A stretch of 25,798 nucleotides of DNA, from the NCBI GenBank assembly GCA_050730675.1, contig JBOHNM010000045.1:1-25798 (forward strand). The letters run 5' to 3'. A program made the translations under genes and the position numbers. This DNA is from JBOHNM01 sp050730675. Its GTDB lineage: Bacteria; Planctomycetota; Phycisphaerae; Phycisphaerales; UBA1924. This document shows, piece after piece, positions 1 through 7,069 of this stretch (positions within the stretch are counted from its first letter, which is position 1; each line of letters begins with the position of its first letter). The notes under the pieces are model-generated. The model made no database searches. It saw only the letters and a list, made by a program, of their open reading frames with translations, and was not told the origin of the DNA.

Positions 1-401
1 ACCATGAACATGCCGCTGGCAGCCCGCCGACCGACGACACCGTACCGATCCTCCAGCAACTCGTAGACAGTCGTTACCTGGTGACGGTAGAACGCCGGCA
101 GGAAGACCGCCGCGAGGATCGCCAGCGCGACGAACGTGCCGATGTTGGTCGAGAGGTATGTGAGGTCGCCGTTGTACGACTCCACCGGCGCGCCGATGAA
201 TGTCGCCGCCGAAAGGCTGGTCGCAAGCACCGACAACGCAACTGCCCAGACGGGCATCTTGCGGTCGCCGATGAAGTACTCGTTGGCGCCCGCCGGCCGG
301 TTGCGGGCGAAGGCGATACCCGTTGCAATCAGACCGGCGAGGTAGCCCGCCATCACCAGCCAATCCCACGTGCCGAAGCCCGCGGCGGCAATCGTTATCA
401 T
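1..401 (-). CDS. Sodium:solute symporter family protein, N-terminal part
   Basis: This reading frame starts at an ATG on the minus strand and stays open to the left edge, so about 133 residues are visible and the C-terminus is missing. The protein begins with a hydrophobic segment (TWDWLVMAGYLAGLIATGIA), followed by the motif ANEYFIGDRKMPVWAVALSV and then LSAATFIGAPVESYNGDL. This arrangement is typical of the N-terminus of the SSS/SLC5 family, which couples uptake of a solute to sodium entry at the inner membrane. A further hydrophobic stretch (NIGTFVALAILAAVFLPAFY) and an ELLEDRYG motif also match the family. The substrate cannot be deduced. It is divergent from the amidase gene, with about 40 bases between the chosen starts. 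Family membership is secure; specificity is unknown. Confidence 0.85.
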   Translation of the reverse strand, partial: MITIAAAGFGTWDWLVMAGYLAGLIATGIAFARNRPAGANEYFIGDRKMPVWAVALSVLATSLSAATFIGAPVESYNGDLTYLSTNIGTFVALAILAAVFLPAFYRHQVTTVYELLEDRYGVVGRRAASGMFM

Positions 402-443
402 GGCCCGATGCTCCACAGGTTCACCGGCGGTATCCGCTCGCTC

Positions 444-1478
444 ATGGTGGTTGTGCATCGGCTGGCGGCGGCGCTGGCGGTCACAAGTGGGGTGTGGTTG
501 ATGGGCTGCGCCGCGACACCGTCAGCCCCCGCGCCCGGGGCCGTTGCATACCAGCGAACTGGGGACGAAATCATGGTCTGTGGCCAGTTCTTCCACACCG
601 GCGCGCCGGTGGTGCTGTGGACCGATCCGGGCGGATACGACGCGTACCGGGTGGAGAAGCGCTTCGCACCGCTGGAGAAGTCATCATGGAAGGCGATGAC
701 CGAGGACAAGGGCGGGCCGGATTCGCCCAACCGCTACGGCCTGCGCACACAAGGACTAGCACCCGAGCAGATCGCCAAGGTGCGCGGCGGGGGTTGGGAC
801 CTGCCGACACTTCAGGGCGTGGTTGATCAGTTTGTGATTCACTACGACGTCTGCGGCACCAGCCGCACGTGCTTCCGCGTCCTGCACGACATGCGCGGCC
901 TGTCGGTGCACTTCATGCTCGACATCGACGGAACGATCTACCAGACGATGGACCTGAAAGAGCGGGCGTGGCACGCGACTACGAGCAACGACCGGTCGGT
1001 GGGGATCGAGATCGCCAACATCGGGGCGTACGCGGTCGGCAAGCCGGATCCGTTCGATCGGTGGTATTCGCTCGCGCCGGATGGCCGGGAACGGGTTTCC
1101 ATCCCGCCGGATCTGGGCGACGGCGGTGTACGAACGCCGGGGTTTGTCGGATATTCGTCGCGGGACAAGGCGGTGGTCGGACCGATCAATGGCACGAACT
1201 ACCGGATGTGGGACTTGACCGAAGAACAGTACCGGTCGCTGGAAAAGCTGACGGCATCGCTCTGCACGGTCTTCCCGAAATTGCCTTGCGATGCGCCGCG
1301 GGATGAGGACGGAGCGGTGACCACGAAGACCCTGGACGAGGCGCGGCTTAAGACGTACAGTGGGCTGATCGGCCACTACCACATTACTAAGGATAAGGTG
1401 GATCCCGGCCCGGCCTTCCAGTGGGAACGGGTGCTGGGCAACGCCCGGAAGCAGATGCCGCCATCAAAGACAAACTGA
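444..1478 (+). CDS. N-acetylmuramoyl-L-alanine amidase (Amidase_2/PGRP fold), lipoprotein
   Basis: Predicted zinc amidase that cleaves the bond between N-acetylmuramic acid and L-alanine in peptidoglycan or its fragments. From the ATG at 444 the protein has 344 residues and a short lipoprotein signal: a hydrophobic stretch ending in the lipobox L19-M20-G21-C22, so it should be membrane-anchored outside the cytoplasm. The Amidase_2 core runs from about residue 125 to 325. Candidate zinc ligands are H133 (FVIHYD), H311 (GHYH) and D320 (KVDPGPAF); H177 (RAWHAT) and SVGIEIAN also fit the family. The spacing between the first two ligands is long, implying an insertion of some tens of residues. An in-frame ATG at 408 is possible but would push the lipobox to residue 34 and leave only 6 bases to the divergent symporter start. 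It converges with the desaturase gene with no base between the two stops. Confidence 0.88.
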   Translation: MVVVHRLAAALAVTSGVWLMGCAATPSAPAPGAVAYQRTGDEIMVCGQFFHTGAPVVLWTDPGGYDAYRVEKRFAPLEKSSWKAMTEDKGGPDSPNRYGLRTQGLAPEQIAKVRGGGWDLPTLQGVVDQFVIHYDVCGTSRTCFRVLHDMRGLSVHFMLDIDGTIYQTMDLKERAWHATTSNDRSVGIEIANIGAYAVGKPDPFDRWYSLAPDGRERVSIPPDLGDGGVRTPGFVGYSSRDKAVVGPINGTNYRMWDLTEEQYRSLEKLTASLCTVFPKLPCDAPRDEDGAVTTKTLDEARLKTYSGLIGHYHITKDKVDPGPAFQWERVLGNARKQMPPSKTN

Positions 1479-3074
1479 CTAACCGATGGCTGAGGCCGCT
1501 TGCCCTGCGAAAATGCTGCCCGCCAGCGGCTTGGCCTCGATGACGGTTCTGCCGGGTGGGCGGTCGCCGGAGTAAGAGACACCCGCGGCCTTGCAGAGCA
1601 GCCGCGAAGTGATCTGGGAGGAGAGGAAGATCACCGGCAGTCCGCTGCCGGGGTGGGTGCCGCCGCCGACGAGCCAGAGGCCCTCGATGCCGGGCACCTT
1701 ATGCTGCGGGCGCATGTGGAGCATCTGGGTGAGCGTGTGGGCGAGGTTGAACGTCGCCCCGAAGTTGATATTGGTCGCCTGCCAATCTGCGGGCGTGAAT
1801 GGCAGTTCGGCACGGATGTGCGGACGGAGATCGAATCCTGCAAGCACGCCGGCGCGGTCGAGGGCCTGCTCGCGCAGCTTCGGCATCGCTTCGACCCAAT
1901 CCGTCCCGGTGCGGGTATTGGCTGTGGGGACGAGGATGTACGCCGAGCTGTGCCCGCGCGGAGCGAGCGTCGGGTCCAGGGCGCAGGGATTGTGCAGGTA
2001 GACCGAGGGGTCGCGGCTGGGGCGCCCGGCGGCGATATCCGCAAGGTTCTCCTGGTAGTCCTCGCTGATGTAGATAGTGTGGTGTGCGGTTTCCAACGGG
2101 CGATCAAGGCCGAGGTAGAGCATCGCGGTGGAGCAGGAGTATTTCTTGCTATCGAGCGAGCGGTTGGAGAGCGAGCGCGGGCGGACATGCTCCGGAATCA
2201 GGTTCTTGAGCGCCCAGGCGGCGTCGGCGTTCATCACCACGTGATCATGACGGCGGAGCGTGCCGCCGGTCTGGAGGCCGATGACGCGCCGGTCCCGGAA
2301 CGTGACACGTTCGACGGGCGTTCCGGTGTGGATACGGACACCCATCTCCGTGCAGGCGGTCGCCATGGCCGTCATCAGGGCGTTGCACCCACCGCGCGGG
2401 TGCCAGACACCGTACTCGTACTCGATGAACGGCAAGATGGTGAAGAGGCTCGGGCACTTGAAGGGGCTCATGCCCAGGTACTTGGATTGGAATGAAAACG
2501 CCAGCCGCACGGCGGGGTGTTTGAAGCAGCCCTTGAGGTCGTCGTGGACGCTGCGGTGCGGCTTGAGCAGCGGGAGTGCACGGATGGTGTTGGCCGAGAA
2601 GAGATCACGCGGGGACGTGAACGGGCTGCGGAGGATCGGCTCGAAGGCGGTGAGCTTGGCCCGGTTTTCGCGCATAAAGCGGAGGAATGCGGCGGCGTCC
2701 TCCGGCTCGATCGCGCCGATGCGACGGGACATCTCATCGAGGTCCTGCGTGCAGTCCAGCACGAGTGGAGCTTGCCCGCGGCGGCCGACGACCAAGCGGT
2801 ACATCGGGTCCAGGCGCGTAAGTTCCACGTAGTCAGTCAGGCGGCGGCCTGCCGCGGCGAAGATCTCCTCCAGCACGTACGGCATGAGGAAGAACGTCGC
2901 ACCACGGTCAAAGTGGTAGTCGCCGACGGTGAGGCGTCCGGTGCGTCCGCCGATGCGCGGCTGTGATTCGTAGACGGTGACGTCGAGACCGCTGGAGGCC
3001 AGGAGCATGGCCGCGGCAAGTCCGCCGGGGCCGGCGCCGACAACGGCGACAGACGGGGCAGCACGGAGGGACAT
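1479..3074 (-). CDS. crtN: CrtN/CrtI-family carotenoid (diapophytoene or squalene) desaturase
   Basis: FAD-dependent desaturase of the phytoene desaturase family, 531 residues. The N-terminal dinucleotide-binding motif GAGPGG (residues 13-18) is followed by VYESQPRIGGRTG, and near residue 470 lies the family C-terminal signature GGGTHPGSGLPV. The FDRGATFFLMPYVLEEIF segment is also typical. In C30 pathways such enzymes add conjugated double bonds to diapophytoene or, in planctomycetes, to a squalene-derived chain. The start is fixed by GAAGGA about 10 bases upstream of the ATG. It is divergent from the aldehyde dehydrogenase gene; the 63-base gap holds a -10 element usable in both directions. 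A second CrtI-family enzyme follows across the divergence, so this one is the likelier desaturase and the other the oxidase. That split is an inference from neighbours; substrate chain length is not visible in the sequence. Confidence 0.85.
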   Translation of the reverse strand: MSLRAAPSVAVVGAGPGGLAAAMLLASSGLDVTVYESQPRIGGRTGRLTVGDYHFDRGATFFLMPYVLEEIFAAAGRRLTDYVELTRLDPMYRLVVGRRGQAPLVLDCTQDLDEMSRRIGAIEPEDAAAFLRFMRENRAKLTAFEPILRSPFTSPRDLFSANTIRALPLLKPHRSVHDDLKGCFKHPAVRLAFSFQSKYLGMSPFKCPSLFTILPFIEYEYGVWHPRGGCNALMTAMATACTEMGVRIHTGTPVERVTFRDRRVIGLQTGGTLRRHDHVVMNADAAWALKNLIPEHVRPRSLSNRSLDSKKYSCSTAMLYLGLDRPLETAHHTIYISEDYQENLADIAAGRPSRDPSVYLHNPCALDPTLAPRGHSSAYILVPTANTRTGTDWVEAMPKLREQALDRAGVLAGFDLRPHIRAELPFTPADWQATNINFGATFNLAHTLTQMLHMRPQHKVPGIEGLWLVGGGTHPGSGLPVIFLSSQITSRLLCKAAGVSYSGDRPPGRTVIEAKPLAGSIFAGQAASAIG

Positions 3075-3123
3075 GCGGAGAGTCCTTCGCAAGAGCGGCG
3101 AGGGGGTGCCGCGGACGGGCGAC

Positions 3124-3131
3124 ACTATACT
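3124..3131. promoter_or_regulatory. Near-symmetric -10 element between divergent carotenoid genes
   Basis: The 8-base stretch ACTATACT reads TATACT on the plus strand (3126-3131) and TATAGT on the minus strand (3124-3129), each 5 of 6 to the sigma-70 -10 consensus. On the minus side, CCGACA lies 18 bases upstream of TATAGT as a possible -35, giving a desaturase leader of about 40 bases. On the plus side no good -35 is visible, and the element ends 6 bases before the aldehyde dehydrogenase ATG, so that transcript would be leaderless or nearly so. Confidence 0.45.
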
Positions 3132-3137
3132 CGAAAG

Positions 3138-4622
3138 ATGGACCGGCTGTCGGCGATGCAAGGGAGCAGCGAACCGTGGCCGCTGAAGGAGCGGCTGAAG
3201 TGGCTGCGTCGGTTCCGCATCGCCGTTGCCTCGAACGCCGAGTTCCTGTGCGATCGGGTCCACGAAGATGTCCACAAGCCGCGGTGGGAAGCACTGACCG
3301 GTGATGTGATGCCGCTGCTGGCGGCGTGCCGCTGGCTGGAGAAGCGAGCCCAAGGGCTGCTGCGCGAGCGTCGGCTGACGGGTTCGCCGTGGTGGCAGTG
3401 GGGGACGTCGGTGCGCGAGCGACGCGTGCCAGTCGGGACGGTGGGCATCATCGCGACCTGGAACTATCCGATCCAGCTCTTGGGCATCCAGCTTGCGGAG
3501 GCGCTGGTGGCGGGGAATTGTGTCGTGGTGAAGCCGTCGGAGCATTCGCCGCGGTCGCAGGGAACGCTCCTGAGGATGGCGGCGCGGGCCGGGTTGCCGG
3601 ATGGTCGGCTGCGCTGGTTGGAGGCCACCCGCGAGGCCGGTGTGAAGATGCTGGAACAGGAAGATCTGGATCACGTGGTCTTCACGGGTTCGACGGCGGT
3701 TGGTCGGTTGGTGGCGGCATGGGGCGCAGAGCGGCTGGTGCCGACGACGCTGGAACTTTCGGGACGCGATTCGGCGATCGTGCTGGCCGATGCGGATATC
3801 CGGGTGGCGGCGTCGAGCATCTGGCACAGCTTTGCGATGAACGGTGGGCAGACATGTCTGGCGCCGCGGCGGGTGTTGGTAGATGAACGCGTCTATGCGG
3901 AGTTCGTGCGGGCGTTGGGTCTGCACGCGGCCGGCGCCAAGCCGGTGCGGCTGATCACGTCGGCATCGGTGTCGCGGTGTGCTGTGCTGGCCGCGGCGGC
4001 GGTGGAGGCCGGGGGGCGGCCGATCTCGGGTGTGCTCGAAGCGCCCAGCGGCGACACGATGCGCCCGGTCGTGATCGTGGATTGTCCGCGTGACACGGAA
4101 CTGGTTGCGGGGGATCACTTCGGCCCGGTGCTGGCGGTGCTGCCTGCGGCGGGCTTGGAGGATGCGATCTCGATCCATACTCGGTGTGAGCAGCACCTGG
4201 CGACGTCGATGTACACGGCTGACGAGGCCCGGGCGCGAGCGGTCGCGGAACGGTTCGGTGTCACGATCGTCTCGATCAACGACGCGGTGCTGCCCGCGAG
4301 CCATCCGGCGGCGTCGGTCGGCGGCATTGGACCAAGCGGCTGGGGCGTGTCGCGTGGCGCGGGGGGACTGCTGGCGCTGACACGGCCGATCTACGTGACA
4401 CGGACGAGCCGCTGGCTACGTGTCCCGCTCGGCGACCCGGGGCCGGACCGGCTGGCGGTGCTGCACCGAGTGTTACGCTGGGTCTTTGGTGGACGGAGAG
4501 CCGAGCGTGTTGATTTTGATGCAGGCGTGCAGCACCCGGCAAAAGGCGGCGTTGGGGCGGCGAGTGTTTCGCAACTACCTCAACCGCTTGGCACGACAGC
4601 GCGGCAGCCGCCGCAGAATTGA
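3138..4622 (+). CDS. aldH: Aldehyde dehydrogenase of the carotenoid cluster
   Basis: NAD(P)-dependent aldehyde dehydrogenase of 494 residues. Visible landmarks are TWNYPIQLLG and KPSEHSP (cofactor binding), FTGSTAVGR, the catalytic glutamate E206 in LELSG and the catalytic cysteine C240 in GGQTCLAPRR. By context it would oxidise the terminal aldehyde of a C30 carotenoid to the acid, the step done by AldH in staphyloxanthin-type pathways. It heads an apparent operon; the next gene's ATG lies 11 bases after its stop. No ribosome-binding site is seen, in keeping with a -10 element only 6 bases upstream. After about residue 445 the frame loses its G/C third-position bias while another frame gains it (see 4489-4629), so the last 45 or so residues may not be the native tail. 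Fold assignment is firm; the carotenoid substrate is inferred. Confidence 0.85.
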   Translation: MDRLSAMQGSSEPWPLKERLKWLRRFRIAVASNAEFLCDRVHEDVHKPRWEALTGDVMPLLAACRWLEKRAQGLLRERRLTGSPWWQWGTSVRERRVPVGTVGIIATWNYPIQLLGIQLAEALVAGNCVVVKPSEHSPRSQGTLLRMAARAGLPDGRLRWLEATREAGVKMLEQEDLDHVVFTGSTAVGRLVAAWGAERLVPTTLELSGRDSAIVLADADIRVAASSIWHSFAMNGGQTCLAPRRVLVDERVYAEFVRALGLHAAGAKPVRLITSASVSRCAVLAAAAVEAGGRPISGVLEAPSGDTMRPVVIVDCPRDTELVAGDHFGPVLAVLPAAGLEDAISIHTRCEQHLATSMYTADEARARAVAERFGVTIVSINDAVLPASHPAASVGGIGPSGWGVSRGAGGLLALTRPIYVTRTSRWLRVPLGDPGPDRLAVLHRVLRWVFGGRRAERVDFDAGVQHPAKGGVGAASVSQLPQPLGTTARQPPQN

Positions 4623-4629
4623 AGAATGA
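4489..4629 (+). CDS. Possible small ORF or alternative C-terminus overlapping aldH
   Basis: A 46-residue frame (GTG start, TGA end) overlaps the 3' end of the aldehyde dehydrogenase gene in another phase. Over this stretch its third codon positions are mostly G or C, as in the neighbouring genes, whereas the aldehyde dehydrogenase frame shows no such bias. The product would be basic (RRVFRNYLNRLARQRGSRRR). Its stop lies 4 bases before the next gene's ATG. Either it is a small overlapping gene, or it is the true end of the dehydrogenase displaced by an indel or sequencing error. I cannot tell which, and no function is proposed. Confidence 0.35.
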   Translation: MDGEPSVLILMQACSTRQKAALGRRVFRNYLNRLARQRGSRRRIEE

Positions 4630-4633
4630 TTGC

Positions 4634-7069
4634 ATGGGCGACGCGAAGCGTGTCGTGGTTGTGGGCGGCGGTCTGGCCGGGCTGGCTTCGGCGGTCGAAT
4701 TGGCGACCGCTGGTGCACGGGTAACACTGGTCGAACGCAACGAGCACCTCGGCGGCAAGATGAATGTGCTGTCGGAGCGCGGCTTTCGCTTCGACATGGG
4801 GCCGACGATCATCACGATTCCGGACGTGCTGCGGGGGATCATCGCACGGGCCGGGCGGCGGCCCGAGGACTACATCGATCTGCGCCGGTTGGACCCGCAG
4901 TGGCGCTGCTTCTATGACGACGGGACGCGGATTGATCTGCGTGATAATGCCGACTCCATGGGCGCGATGCTGGACAAGCAGTTTCCCGGCACGGGCATCG
5001 GCGCGGAGTACGCGAAGTTCCTGGCGTTTGCGCGCCGAATGTACGGCCTGAGCCAGAAAGTCTTCTTTTACAAAGACCTCGGAGGCGTGACGGACATGAT
5101 GCGGCTTACGCCGCTGGGCGATCCCGCGCTGCTGAAGGATGTGCTGGGGATGCGGATGCACAGCACCGTGGGAGCGACGGTGCACGGGATGATCCGCGAA
5201 CCGCACGTGCGGCAGATGGTCGAGCACTTTCTGCAGTACGTGGGCTCGTCGCCGTTCCTGGCACCGGCGATCCTGTCGTTGATCGCGGCGGCTCAGAGCG
5301 ATGATGGCGTGTGGTACCCGATGGGCGGGACGCGGAACGTGGCGGGCTCGCTGGAGCGGCTCGGGCGCGAGTTGGGCGTGGAGTTTGTGACGGGCGTGGG
5401 CGTGCGGACGATCCGGCACGCGGGTGGACGTGCGAGCGGCGTGGAACTCGACAATGCGCGGGTCATCGATGCCGATGCGGTGGTGAGCAATTGTGACGTG
5501 CAGCGGACACTGCGCGATCTGATAGGAACCGAACTGGCGACCAAGCGGCAGCGGAAGATCGCTTCGGACTACACACCGGCGTGCAGTGGCGTAGTGCTGT
5601 ACCTGGGACTCGATCGGCAGTATGAGCACTTGGCGCATCACTGCTTCCTGTTCAGCGGCGATTCGAGGCAGGAATTCGGCGACATCTACACCCGCGGAAT
5701 TCCGGCGCGAGACCCGAGTTTGTACTTGGCGGCGCCGTCGCGGACCGATCCGGATCAGGCGCCGCCGGGGTGCGAGGCGCTGTACGTGCTGATCCACACG
5801 CCGTACCTGCGGCCGGGCCAGAGATGGGACGGGCCCGGCGGGCTGATGGAGCAGTATCGGCCGGTGGTGATGGACAAGCTCAAGCGCTGCGGGATGGCGG
5901 ACATTGAGGAGCACATCGTCGTGGAAAAGCATCTGCACCCGGGTATGATCGACCGGATGTACAACGCCGAGGGCGGGGCGATCTATGGGCTCGCCTCGCA
6001 CGGGCGGCTCAAGGGCGGGTTCAAGCCGCGAAACCGGTCGAAAGTGCTGGAGAACCTGTACCTGGCCGGTGGGAGCGTGAACCCGGGGCCGGGCGTGCCG
6101 ATGGTGCTGATGAGCGGCGTCACGGCGGCGCGGGCGGTGATCGAGGACCTGGGGATCTCGCGGCTTGAACCGATCGTCGTGAAGCGCGGGGGGGGCGGCA
6201 TGTCTGCAGCCGAGTTGAGCACGGACGATTTGCCGCCCGATGCCGCGGCGCCGCGACGTGCTGCGCCCCAAGCCGTGCTGAAGCCCGGGGCGCGCAGCAG
6301 GTGGGTTTCGTGGATCTTCGCGAAGTACGTGAAGCGGATGTTCCGCAAGAATTTTCACGCGGTCCGCGTCGCTCGCGGGTCGCTTGAGCAACTGCGGGCG
6401 CTGGACGGCGATCCGCGGCCGGTGATCGCGTTGATATCGCACAGCTCGTGGTGGGACCCGCTGATCGGCCTGATTCTGGGGCGGCGATCGACGCCGCACC
6501 GCAAGCCGATCGCGCCGATGCAGCTCGACCAGTTCCACAAGTTCCGGATCATGCGGAGGCTGGGCGTCTTCGGGCTGGACCCCGATCAGCCTTCGAGTCT
6601 TCGGGCGCTGGTGGATCACGTGGTCGAGCAGGTGCGGCGTGAGCCGGGGACCATGTTGTGGATCACGCCGCAGGGTGAGTTCACGGATGTGCGGACGGCG
6701 GTGCGGCTGCGCCCCGGTGCCGCGGCGGTGGCGGCAAGGCTGGGACAGGTGCGGGTGGTTTCGGTCGCGTGCGAACTGACATACTGGACGGATCGGCGAC
6801 CGGAGGTGTTCGTGCGGGTGGCGCCGGTCGATGCGGACGGGGTGACGCTCTCGGGGTGGCAGCGGGCGATGCAGGCTGCGATGCAGACGAACGCCGATGA
6901 ACTGGCGAAGCTGGTGATGGCACGCGACCCGAGCGCGTTCGAGACGATCATCGGCGGCAAAGACGCCTCGGTGCAGCCCGTGTACGACCTGTGGCTGCGG
7001 ATGACCGGCCGCGGCACGAAGATCAACGCGATTCGACGTGGCGGTGCGCGGGCGGGAGACGTTGAGTGA
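4634..7069 (+). CDS. Fusion: CrtP/CrtI-family carotenoid oxidase - PlsC-like acyltransferase
   Basis: An 811-residue protein in two parts. Residues 1 to about 505 are a CrtI-family FAD enzyme: GGGLAG (11-16), ERNEHLGGKMN, RFDMGPTIITIPDV, and the C-terminal signature GGSVNPGPGVPMV near 479-491, closer to CrtP/CrtNb terminal oxidases than to plain desaturases. A Pro/Ala-rich linker (about 515-550) follows. From about 556 to 790 lies a glycerolipid-type acyltransferase with an H-X4-D motif (H603 to D608 in SHSSWWDPL) and ITPQGEFTDVR. In staphyloxanthin synthesis the oxidase (CrtP) and acyltransferase (CrtO) are separate proteins; here one frame could make the terminal aldehyde and later acylate the sugar. 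A TTG at 4619 is an alternative start. The stop overlaps the glycosyltransferase GTG by four bases. An eight-G run lies in the linker. Both domain calls are firm; substrates are inferred. Confidence 0.85.
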   Translation: MGDAKRVVVVGGGLAGLASAVELATAGARVTLVERNEHLGGKMNVLSERGFRFDMGPTIITIPDVLRGIIARAGRRPEDYIDLRRLDPQWRCFYDDGTRIDLRDNADSMGAMLDKQFPGTGIGAEYAKFLAFARRMYGLSQKVFFYKDLGGVTDMMRLTPLGDPALLKDVLGMRMHSTVGATVHGMIREPHVRQMVEHFLQYVGSSPFLAPAILSLIAAAQSDDGVWYPMGGTRNVAGSLERLGRELGVEFVTGVGVRTIRHAGGRASGVELDNARVIDADAVVSNCDVQRTLRDLIGTELATKRQRKIASDYTPACSGVVLYLGLDRQYEHLAHHCFLFSGDSRQEFGDIYTRGIPARDPSLYLAAPSRTDPDQAPPGCEALYVLIHTPYLRPGQRWDGPGGLMEQYRPVVMDKLKRCGMADIEEHIVVEKHLHPGMIDRMYNAEGGAIYGLASHGRLKGGFKPRNRSKVLENLYLAGGSVNPGPGVPMVLMSGVTAARAVIEDLGISRLEPIVVKRGGGGMSAAELSTDDLPPDAAAPRRAAPQAVLKPGARSRWVSWIFAKYVKRMFRKNFHAVRVARGSLEQLRALDGDPRPVIALISHSSWWDPLIGLILGRRSTPHRKPIAPMQLDQFHKFRIMRRLGVFGLDPDQPSSLRALVDHVVEQVRREPGTMLWITPQGEFTDVRTAVRLRPGAAAVAARLGQVRVVSVACELTYWTDRRPEVFVRVAPVDADGVTLSGWQRAMQAAMQTNADELAKLVMARDPSAFETIIGGKDASVQPVYDLWLRMTGRGTKINAIRRGGARAGDVE
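6188..6195 (+). repeat. G8 homopolymer in the fusion linker, possible frameshift switch
   Basis: Eight consecutive G residues sit in the linker codons of the oxidase-acyltransferase fusion. With one G fewer, the oxidase frame would stop at the TGA at 6216-6218. The acyltransferase could then begin separately at the ATG at 6200, which has the G-run as a ribosome-binding site just upstream. With eight G the two domains are in frame. Confidence 0.6.

Noticed and set aside
81..443. N-terminal extension of the amidase to position 81 (and the ATG at 408).
   Set aside because: The extension lies opposite the symporter and would bury the lipoprotein signal. Starting at 444 gives a normal 21-residue signal with lipobox.
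3075..4304. Open frame extending the CrtN-like gene by about 410 codons, antisense to the aldehyde dehydrogenase gene.
   Set aside because: The extension is arginine-rich and has no recognisable domain. The FAD motif follows the ATG at 3074, which has a ribosome-binding site. It is a shadow of the real gene in GC-rich DNA.
4580..6619. A 679-codon minus-strand frame opposite the carotenoid oxidase.
   Set aside because: Arg/His/Pro-rich with no motif. The opposite strand carries clear FAD and acyltransferase signatures.
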